From NCBI RefSeq assembly GCF_000013665.1, contig NC_007912.1, positions 1,302,001 to 1,366,000 of the forward strand: a stretch of DNA of 64,000 nucleotides. Direction: 5' to 3'. Below are positions 26,698-36,362 of the stretch, piece after piece. The position numbers were made by a program, and so were the translations under genes. The notes under the pieces were generated by a model. It did not search any database, was not told where the DNA came from, and worked only from the letters and a program-made list of their open reading frames with translations. Each line of letters begins with the position of its first letter. Position 1 is the stretch's first letter. This stretch comes from Saccharophagus degradans 2-40. GTDB taxonomy: Bacteria > Pseudomonadota > Gammaproteobacteria > Pseudomonadales > Cellvibrionaceae.

Positions 26698-27144
26698 ATG
26701 GCTAGTTATTACCCTCCATTGGGGTTTCATTTTAAGGTTGAAGTATTAGGTATAACACCTAACGACCAGGATACCCGATTTACCGACGTGGGTGGGTTAG
26801 GTATAGAAATGAGCACCGAGGATGTGGCTGAAGGTGGCCAAAATCGATTTATGCAAAAGTATCCCGTGCGCGCTAAGCATACCGATTTAACCTTAAAGCG
26901 CGGCTTATTAAAAAACTCTGAAATTATTAAGTGGGTCCAAGATTGCATAGAGCTGTTTGATATTGAGCCGAAAAATATAGATGTAAAACTGTTGAACGAA
27001 GAGCACGAACCGTTAATGACATGGCATTTAGTAAATGCCTACCCTACAAAGTGGTCCGTTAGTGATTTTTCTGCAACCAATAACAGTGTGGTAGTAGAGA
27101 GCATGCAACTGTTTTATCAGTACTTTACGGTAGATAAGGAGTAA
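26698..27144 (+). CDS. eCIS tube-initiator protein (Afp5/Pvc5-like, gp19 family)
   Basis: 148 residues. Starts ASYYPPLGFHFKVEVLG and keeps the family pattern DVGGLGIEMSTEDVAEGG, KYPVRAKHTDLTLKRGLL, and a C-terminal VVESMQLFYQYF. It differs clearly from the first tube protein, as Afp5/Pvc5 differ from Afp1. In PVC this protein forms the first tube ring on the spike. The gene ends with TAA directly before a GTG of the small DUF5908 gene, showing tight coupling. Confidence 0.9.
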   Translation: MASYYPPLGFHFKVEVLGITPNDQDTRFTDVGGLGIEMSTEDVAEGGQNRFMQKYPVRAKHTDLTLKRGLLKNSEIIKWVQDCIELFDIEPKNIDVKLLNEEHEPLMTWHLVNAYPTKWSVSDFSATNNSVVVESMQLFYQYFTVDKE

Positions 27145-27147
27145 GTG

Positions 27148-27309
27148 GTGCCAGTCATTATTGATGAAGTTGTTATCTCTGTTGAAGTCAGTAACCAAGC
27201 TTCCGGTGGTGCAAGCCAAAGGCCGTCGTCTACCGACGAGAAACAAATAATAGTGGCCGAGTGTGTAGAGCGCGTGCTGGATATTCTCAAGCAGCGGCAG
27301 GAGCGTTAA
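27148..27309 (+). CDS. Small eCIS protein, DUF5908-like (Pvc6 position)
   Basis: 53 residues (GTG start at 27148, 6 bp after AAGGAG; another GTG is at 27145). The protein MPVIIDEVVISVEV...VAECVERVLDILKQRQER matches the small DUF5908 family found in eCIS clusters: a short beta strand start, a disordered Ser/Gly/Pro middle, and a C-terminal amphipathic helix. It occupies the place of Pvc6/Afp6, between the second tube protein and the LysM tube protein. It is easily missed because it is short. Function in assembly is not known. Confidence 0.82.
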   Translation: MPVIIDEVVISVEVSNQASGGASQRPSSTDEKQIIVAECVERVLDILKQRQER

Positions 27310-27313
27310 CTAC

Positions 27314-27979
27314 ATGGAAAATGGCGAGCTAGAAAAGCTACTCATAAAAGCTTATACCCAAGCCGATTACTCAGGTGATGTGTTTGGCGAGTTTGAGGCG
27401 TATGTTAACCCTAACGAAATAACACTTGCTTACGAAATGGAGTACGACAGTAGTCAAGCATCAGGCACCACTAACAGCCGCATGGAGTTTAAAAAGGTAA
27501 AGCCAGGCGATATGTCGTTGTCTTTTTTTATTGATGGTACTGGCGCTAACGGAGTAAAAATAGATGTGCAGCAACGAGTAGAGGCCTTTCAAACAATTAC
27601 TGGCTATAACGGCGATATACATCGGCCAAATTATTTGATTGTAGCGTGGGGTACATTGCAGGTTAAACGTTGCATCCTTAAGTCGGCATCAATTGCCTAT
27701 AAATTGTTTAAGCCTAGCGGCGAACCCTTGCGCGCTGTGATATCGGCCACCTTTACCGATAATTCCGACGATGAAACACGCGTTGCACTGGCGCAAGATG
27801 AATCCCCAGACCTAACCCACGCCCGTATTTTTGCCGCAGGCGATAACCTGCCAATGATGTGTTATCAAATATACGGCAGCCCGCATTACTACTTAGATGT
27901 GGCAGAAGCGAATGGTTTAGATAACTTCCGGAATATAGCGCCGGGTACCCGTATTTTATTTCCACCGCTGGAGAAATAA
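27314..27979 (+). CDS. eCIS LysM-containing tube/baseplate hub protein (Afp7/Pvc7-like)
   Basis: 221 residues. The N-terminal ~150 residues follow the CIS tube protein domain (LIKAYTQADYSGDVFGEFEAYVNPNEITLAYEMEYD, then MSLSFFIDGTG). The last ~55 residues are a LysM-type domain (ARIFAAGDNLPMMCYQIYGSPHYYLDVAEANGLDNFRNIAPGTRILFP, shortened here in meaning: it ends in the usual Pro-Gly-x-x-Ile-x-Phe-Pro). Such proteins connect tube and spike, and the LysM part is thought to be a structural element rather than a peptidoglycan binder. Starts 4 bp after the DUF5908 gene and ends overlapping the likely start of the spike gene. Confidence 0.9.
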   Translation: MENGELEKLLIKAYTQADYSGDVFGEFEAYVNPNEITLAYEMEYDSSQASGTTNSRMEFKKVKPGDMSLSFFIDGTGANGVKIDVQQRVEAFQTITGYNGDIHRPNYLIVAWGTLQVKRCILKSASIAYKLFKPSGEPLRAVISATFTDNSDDETRVALAQDESPDLTHARIFAAGDNLPMMCYQIYGSPHYYLDVAEANGLDNFRNIAPGTRILFPPLEK

Positions 27980-29751
27980 TTATTACTACTGCACGCACCT
28001 TACCTATAGCGCAAGCGCATCGCGAGTTTTTCATTAAAGTGAATGGCGAACTGGTGCCGCGCAGTCAGCAATTACTGGCTGCTAACGTATCGAGCTCGGC
28101 AAATAAAATTTCCAGTGCGCGCCTGGTTTATTTAGATGGCGCGGCTGCAGTAGGTGCGTTTCCATTGTCGGATGCCGATATGTTTGTGCCGGGCAGCGAA
28201 ATAGAAATTTTGGGTGGCAGTGCAGATGAAAGTGAAACCTTATTTAAGGGTATTGTTGTAAAGCACAGTTTGAAAATGCGAGAGCATACAGCGCCGCAAC
28301 TTATTTTAGAGTGCAAGCATGCCGCAACAACGTTAAGCGTAGGAAGAAAAAACGCGTATTTTTTTGATCAAACAGATTCAGATGTCATAGCGCAGAAATT
28401 TGAAGACGCAGGCATAAGTGTAGATGTAGAAGCAGGCAGTGTTACCCATAAACAGCAAATTCAATATGACGCCACGGATTGGGACTACTGTTTGCTGCGG
28501 GCTGAAGCAAACGGCATGGTAATAGTAACCTACAGCAATCAAGTGAAAGTATTTACGCCAAGTCTTTCTGCTAACCCTGTTTGTACATTGCAATTTGGCT
28601 CCACCATTTTAGAGGGCGACCTAGAAATGGATGGACGCAACCAGTTTAGCGCGGTAAAGGCTTACACATGGGATGCCGCCAATCAAGACAGAGTAGAGAG
28701 CGACGCGGTAGATTCGGGTATCAATCAGCCAGGGAATATCAATAGCGAAAGCTTGGCCAGTACTCATGGGCAAGAAAGTTTCGATTATTTTCACCCAGCA
28801 ATAACCGGCGATGAAGCACAAAAATGGGCGGATGCGCGCAGGCTGTATTCACAAATAAACCGCATAAGCGGCAGTGTAAAAACTGAGGGTATGACAGCTG
28901 TACAAGTTGGCGATGTAGTCGCACTAGACGGAATGGGCGCGCGCTTTAATGGCAATGCCATTGTTACAGGGGTGCGCCACGATTTTGATTTAGTTAAAGG
29001 CTGGAAAACACAACTGCAGTTTGGCGGCGTTGGAATGCTAAACGATACGCTGCAAAGTAATGGCGCCAACAATGTCGCGAACAATGTAAACGTCACTCCC
29101 GCTGCGGGTTTATTGCCTGCTGTTGCCGGTTTACAAGTTGGCGTAGTAGTAAGCAATGAAGACCCAGATGGAGAGTTTAGGGTTAGAGTAAAAATGCCAA
29201 TGGTAAACCCTGCCGACGAAGGCGCATGGGCGCGAATGGCCTGTATGGATGCCGGAGAAGATAGGGGGTTTATATTTAGGCCAGAAGTGGGTGATGAGGT
29301 GGTAGTGGGCTTTTTTGCAGACGACCCTCGCGCAGCGGTTGTGTTAGGTATGTTGCATTCCAGTGCAAAGCCCACCCCCGAAGAACCCAGCGATGACAAC
29401 CACATTAAGTTATTTAAAAGCCGCAGTGGCATGAAAGTAAGTTTTGATGATGATGCGGTAAGCATGACCTTGGAAACCCCCGAAGGTAACGCCCTAATTC
29501 TTAGTGACGAAGACGGCGGCGTAACAATTAAAGATCAGAACGGAAATCAAATTGTGATGAGCAGCGATGGCATTGCAGTAGAAAGCGCCGGCGAAGTGAC
29601 AATAAACGCATCGTCTGACGTGAACTGTGAGGCGGGCGGTGCACTACAAATAAAAGCTGCAAGCGAAGTAAAAGTAGAGGGTTCGGCAGGGGTGGAAGTA
29701 TCTAGCTCCGCTGTTACTAAAGTAAAAGGTTCGGTATTACAGCTTAATTAA
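27979..29751 (+). CDS. eCIS VgrG-like spike protein (Afp8/Pvc8-like), probable ATT start
   Basis: About 590 residues if started at ATT 27979 (or 27982); 570 from GTG 28039. The upstream frame encodes TTARTLPIAQAHREFFIKV, which supplies the first beta strand expected in this family and which the GTG start would cut. GGAG at 27970-27973 is correctly spaced for ATT, and no ATG/GTG/TTG lies between. N-terminal gp27-like region (ARLVYLDGAA, FVPGSEIEI, LFKGIVVKH), then an OB fold (VVVSNEDPDGEFRVRVKMP, EDRGFIFRPEVGDEVVVGFF) and a C-terminal triple-stranded beta-helix rich in Val/Ser/Glu repeats. It forms the trimeric needle carrying the PAAR tip. Confidence 0.9.
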   Translation: MITTARTLPIAQAHREFFIKVNGELVPRSQQLLAANVSSSANKISSARLVYLDGAAAVGAFPLSDADMFVPGSEIEILGGSADESETLFKGIVVKHSLKMREHTAPQLILECKHAATTLSVGRKNAYFFDQTDSDVIAQKFEDAGISVDVEAGSVTHKQQIQYDATDWDYCLLRAEANGMVIVTYSNQVKVFTPSLSANPVCTLQFGSTILEGDLEMDGRNQFSAVKAYTWDAANQDRVESDAVDSGINQPGNINSESLASTHGQESFDYFHPAITGDEAQKWADARRLYSQINRISGSVKTEGMTAVQVGDVVALDGMGARFNGNAIVTGVRHDFDLVKGWKTQLQFGGVGMLNDTLQSNGANNVANNVNVTPAAGLLPAVAGLQVGVVVSNEDPDGEFRVRVKMPMVNPADEGAWARMACMDAGEDRGFIFRPEVGDEVVVGFFADDPRAAVVLGMLHSSAKPTPEEPSDDNHIKLFKSRSGMKVSFDDDAVSMTLETPEGNALILSDEDGGVTIKDQNGNQIVMSSDGIAVESAGEVTINASSDVNCEAGGALQIKAASEVKVEGSAGVEVSSSAVTKVKGSVLQLN

Positions 29752-29782
29752 CACCAACACAAAATGAACTAACGGAGATGCT

Positions 29783-30061
29783 ATGCCTGCTGCAGCCAGA
29801 GTTGGCGACACAACCACCCACGGTGGAACCATTGTAGGCCCAGGTAATGCTACGGTACTAATTGGTGGCATGCCCGCTGCTGTGGTGGGCGATACCCATG
29901 TATGTAGCCTGCCGCCCAATGGACACCAACCCACTGCCAGCCCTATTCCTGCTGGTAGCGGTACCGTACTTATTGGTGGCGTGCCCGCAGTGCGAGTGGG
30001 CGACACATGTATATGCGGCGCTGGTGCAGCAGTTGGCGACCCTACGGTAATAATAGGCTAA
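29783..30061 (+). CDS. PAAR spike-tip protein (Afp10/Pvc10-like)
   Basis: 92 residues made of two PAAR-type repeats: RVGDTTTHGG...VLIGGMPAAVVGDTHVC and VLIGGVPAVRVGDTCICGAG. Histidines and cysteines (THGG, THVC, TCIC) are the expected zinc ligands. PAAR proteins sharpen the tip of VgrG spikes in type VI and eCIS machines. No C-terminal extension is present, so this one carries no fused toxin. It lies 31 bp after the spike gene and 4 bp before the wedge gene. Confidence 0.93.
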   Translation: MPAAARVGDTTTHGGTIVGPGNATVLIGGMPAAVVGDTHVCSLPPNGHQPTASPIPAGSGTVLIGGVPAVRVGDTCICGAGAAVGDPTVIIG

Positions 30062-30065
30062 CGCT

Positions 30066-30503
30066 ATGGCAGAAAATTCCGACCTAAATAATAAATCGTT
30101 TCTTGGCACTGGCTGGAGCTTTCCGCCGAGCTTTTCGCAAGCCAATGGCGAAGTAGAAATGACCAGTGACGAAGCCGATATAGAAGCGAGTTTAAAAATA
30201 TTACTGGGCACAACGGCGGGTGAGCGTTTAATGGTGCCCAAGTACGGGTTAAACCTTAAAGAGCAATTATTTAGCTCTTTAAATACTACAGCGCAAACAA
30301 TACTGCGCGACCGTATCAAAACCGTATTACTTGTACATGAACCGCGTATAAACGTATTAATGGTAGCAATAGATACAACAAGTTTGCTCGAGGGCCAGCT
30401 TATTATAAATATCGATTACGAAATACGCGCAACCAATTCGCGTTTTAACTTGGTCTACCCATATTATCTATTCGATGGTAGCGAAGTAAGGCCAACCGCT
30501 TAA
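30066..30503 (+). CDS. eCIS baseplate wedge protein, GPW/gp25 family (Afp9/Pvc9-like)
   Basis: 145 residues. The gp25-like fold is marked by FLGTGWSFPPSFSQANGEVEMTS at residues ~9-31, LLGTTAGERLMVPKYGLNLKEQLFSS near 50 and ILRDRIKTVLLVHEPRI near 80. The EPR motif is the lysozyme-like wedge signature conserved from T4 gp25 to type VI TssE. It initiates sheath assembly at the baseplate. Order here is PAAR then wedge, the reverse of the Afp9-Afp10 order in Serratia. Confidence 0.93.
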   Translation: MAENSDLNNKSFLGTGWSFPPSFSQANGEVEMTSDEADIEASLKILLGTTAGERLMVPKYGLNLKEQLFSSLNTTAQTILRDRIKTVLLVHEPRINVLMVAIDTTSLLEGQLIINIDYEIRATNSRFNLVYPYYLFDGSEVRPTA

Positions 30504-30517
30504 GGGCAAATATCACT

Positions 30518-33500
30518 ATGGCAGGACAAGATATAGTGCAAAACATGATAGCTGCCCTAGGGCAAAGCCAGAGTCAGCGGCTGCCCAGCGCGCTGGCCGA
30601 GCACTATGTGGATATAGACGATAGTACAAGCGAAGACGTATACGTCTTTATCAAAAAGTTTTCTAGCCATGTCAATTTTTACCAAAATAACCCAGACGCG
30701 CCGAGCGGAGATTGGCAAAACTTTTTTACCTACTCCGAAGGCGAGGCAAAAAAATGGCTAGACGCACAAGGGCAAGCGGTGCCACCGCATATCGGTTTGC
30801 TCGATACCTTTATTGAATTACTGCGTGAGCCAAAAGACCTGCTTAATCATTTTACCGCGCGGCATTTGCAATTTTACTATCGCGATATTTTGCGTTTTAA
30901 TCCCTTGCCACCGGTAGTAGATAAGGCACATGTTATTGTGCAATTAAAAAAGAATACGCCTGCAGTAGCGCTTACTCCGCAGCATCAATTTAGCGCGGGT
31001 AAAGATGCAACGGGGAAAGAGCGGATTTATGCGCCTACAGACACAACTATTATTAATCATTCTGAAGTTAGCGATTTATCTTCTATATATTCAAACGCGT
31101 ATAGCCTAGGGAAAATACACTTAGCGCCCATCGCCAACTCTGCCGATGGCGTGGGTGGCGACCTCGACAAAGAGAGCCCAAAATGGTCTGCATTCGGTAA
31201 TAGCGATATGCCGCTGGCCGAAATAGGTTTTGCCATTGCTTCGCCATTGCTTTATTTGCAAGAAGGCGTGCGTACCATTACTGCCGATTTAACGCTCAGC
31301 CAAATATCTGCAAATAATATAGCTAATGCCAATTTAAGCGGGGCATTTAACGTATATCTCACGGCACCTAAACAGTGGCTTGGCCCCATTAGCGTAACGC
31401 CTTCGTTGTTGGGCAGCGTGTTGCGCTTGCAGTTTAGTTTGAGTGCAGAGCAAGAAGCCGTTGTTAACTACAGTGCAGCTATACACGGCCACAGTTTTCA
31501 CGCCAGCGCGCCGGTTATGCAAGTTTTGCTAAACAACGATAAACAAAATATAGGCCCTGCTACTTTTAATAATTTAATTATCGAAGCGGCAAAAATTAGT
31601 GTAGATGTTAGCGGCGTTACGACATTAAAATTAGAAAACGATACCGGCTCACTTAACCCCAAAAAAGCGTTTCAGCCATTTTCTGCCCAGCCAGAACGCG
31701 GAAGCCGATTTATTATTGGCAGTGATGAGGTTTTTTCGAAGCGCCTGCAAGAGGTAAAAATAAACCTTCTGTGGCAAGTGCCGGCAACCAACTTAGCAGC
31801 ATACTACGCCACCTATAAGCAACCCATAGCCAACAATAGTTATTTTACCGCAGGCGCAGCCCTGCAAGACGGTGAAGGGCGAGTATTAAGCGGCAGTGCG
31901 CTCAACTTGTTTAACGCAACTAGTGCCGCTAGCGAGCAGTCTATTACGCTTTCCGTGTCGGGCAGCGCTGCATCTTCTACTTCCACTAATAGTAAGCAGG
32001 CGCAGGCGTTATTCCGTTATCGTTCACGCTGGTCGCAAAAAATATTCAGAAAGTGGCTAATGCGTAAGCCTGTATTACATCCTGTGGTTAGCACAATTCC
32101 TGCAGCAGCTTCGCAGCAACTAGTAATGCACTTAGATAAGAGCTTTTTGCATAGAGATTACCGCAAAGAAACAATCGCCAATACTATGGCCTTTGCCAAG
32201 GGTAAGGTAGATACATTAACCCAGCTAAACGAACCCTATACCCCTACCGTGCAACGTATTTCGCTAGATTACAAAGCCTATAGTGCTAATGTTGGTGTGT
32301 CGGCCATTAGCTTGAATGAGTTTGCTAGCGATGAAGTACAATATTTTCATATAGGGCCTTTTGGTCAGATGCGCGAACACGCCTATCAGCGCAGCCAGTT
32401 CGATTTTGTAAAAAACAATGCCATACCATTAATGCCGCAGTTTGATGATGAGGGCGCGCTCCACATAGGCTTAACTAATTTAAACCCCGGTGAAAGCTGC
32501 AGTTTATTGTTTCAAGTGGCCGAGGGAAGTGGCGACCCAGATTTACCCCAACAGGTCATTCGCTGGAGTGTATTGTGCGATAACTACTGGAAAGACTTAT
32601 CCAGTGAAGAGTTAATTGCCGATACGACTAACCACCTACTTACTAGCGGCATAATTAAATTTGTTATTCCTTCGCAGGCAACAACGCTAAATTCGCTATT
32701 GCCCACAGGTAAAATATGGCTGCGCGCCTCAGTGCAACAAAATGTAGAGGCCGTGTGTAAGCTTGTAAGTGTCAATGCCAATGCAATACAAGTAAGCTTT
32801 ATAAATAACGATAACGCCCCCAGCCACTTGGTCGAGCCCCTAGCAAGTGGAAGCATTGCAAAGCTTAAAACCCCTGTTGCAGAAATTAAAAAGATTGAGC
32901 AGCCCTATGCGTCTTTTGGCGCTAAACCAGCAGAAACAACACAAGCATTTAATACGCGAGTGGCCGAGCGCTTACGCCACAAAAACCGAGCGGTCACAAG
33001 CTGGGATATAGAACGCATAGTGCTTGCGAGTAACCCGAGTGTACATAAAGTAAAAGCCATTCCCCACTCGCGCCCCAACAACTGGAAAGCCCCTGGTAAT
33101 GTGTTGGTCGTGGTTGTCCCTAAGCTCAACAACCAAAATGCGGTGAACCCCTTACAACCTAAGGTAAGCGGCAATACGCTTAGCAAAATAAAGCAACACT
33201 TGCAGGCACTTGGGCCAATGCAAGTGCAACACCATGTAGTAAACCCAACCTATCAACAAGTACAGATGAGTTTGCAGGTTAAATTTAAAGTAGGGTTTGA
33301 GTTTAATTTTTACAGTAAGGCGTTGAAGCAAGCATTAATACGCTATTTGTCGCCATGGGCTTACGGCGAAGGTGATGATATTGAGTTTGGTGGCAAACTA
33401 TATAAATCGGCGCTGCTCGATTTTATTGAAGAGCTAGATTATGTCGATTACCTAACAGACGTAAAGTTATATACCTTTATCGATAGCAGCGAGACGAAGC

Positions 33501-33586
33501 AAGATGTGCAAGTTGTTACCGTTCAGTCGCCAGATAGTATTTTAGTATCTGCTGCAGATCACACTGTGCTGGAATACCAGCCGTAG
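30518..33586 (+). CDS. Large eCIS baseplate protein, gp6/J-like (Afp11/Pvc11-like)
   Basis: 1022 residues. The N-terminal ~140 residues contain FIELLREPKDLLNHFTARHLQFYYRDILRF. The C-terminal ~250 residues hold the baseplate-J/gp6-like core: FNTRVAERLRHKNRAVTSWDIERIVLA, KVKAIPHSRPNNW, and the terminal PWAYGEGDDIEFGGKLYKSALLDFIEELDYVDYL. Large middle region (~200-680) looks like beta-sandwich insertions of unknown fold. These proteins form the main ring of wedges around the hub. The start (ATG 30518) is 14 bp after the gp25-like gene. Assignment to Afp11 is by order and by the J-like core. Confidence 0.88.
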   Translation: MAGQDIVQNMIAALGQSQSQRLPSALAEHYVDIDDSTSEDVYVFIKKFSSHVNFYQNNPDAPSGDWQNFFTYSEGEAKKWLDAQGQAVPPHIGLLDTFIELLREPKDLLNHFTARHLQFYYRDILRFNPLPPVVDKAHVIVQLKKNTPAVALTPQHQFSAGKDATGKERIYAPTDTTIINHSEVSDLSSIYSNAYSLGKIHLAPIANSADGVGGDLDKESPKWSAFGNSDMPLAEIGFAIASPLLYLQEGVRTITADLTLSQISANNIANANLSGAFNVYLTAPKQWLGPISVTPSLLGSVLRLQFSLSAEQEAVVNYSAAIHGHSFHASAPVMQVLLNNDKQNIGPATFNNLIIEAAKISVDVSGVTTLKLENDTGSLNPKKAFQPFSAQPERGSRFIIGSDEVFSKRLQEVKINLLWQVPATNLAAYYATYKQPIANNSYFTAGAALQDGEGRVLSGSALNLFNATSAASEQSITLSVSGSAASSTSTNSKQAQALFRYRSRWSQKIFRKWLMRKPVLHPVVSTIPAAASQQLVMHLDKSFLHRDYRKETIANTMAFAKGKVDTLTQLNEPYTPTVQRISLDYKAYSANVGVSAISLNEFASDEVQYFHIGPFGQMREHAYQRSQFDFVKNNAIPLMPQFDDEGALHIGLTNLNPGESCSLLFQVAEGSGDPDLPQQVIRWSVLCDNYWKDLSSEELIADTTNHLLTSGIIKFVIPSQATTLNSLLPTGKIWLRASVQQNVEAVCKLVSVNANAIQVSFINNDNAPSHLVEPLASGSIAKLKTPVAEIKKIEQPYASFGAKPAETTQAFNTRVAERLRHKNRAVTSWDIERIVLASNPSVHKVKAIPHSRPNNWKAPGNVLVVVVPKLNNQNAVNPLQPKVSGNTLSKIKQHLQALGPMQVQHHVVNPTYQQVQMSLQVKFKVGFEFNFYSKALKQALIRYLSPWAYGEGDDIEFGGKLYKSALLDFIEELDYVDYLTDVKLYTFIDSSETKQDVQVVTVQSPDSILVSAADHTVLEYQP

Positions 33587-33597
33587 GCGAGGGATAT

Positions 33598-36285
<2,688 letters not shown>

Positions 36286-36362
36286 AACCATGAACCGCCT
36301 TTAGATTAAACCAAGAATCAACTATTGATTGTTAAAGCGCACCGCCCAAGAGGTGAAGGAAT

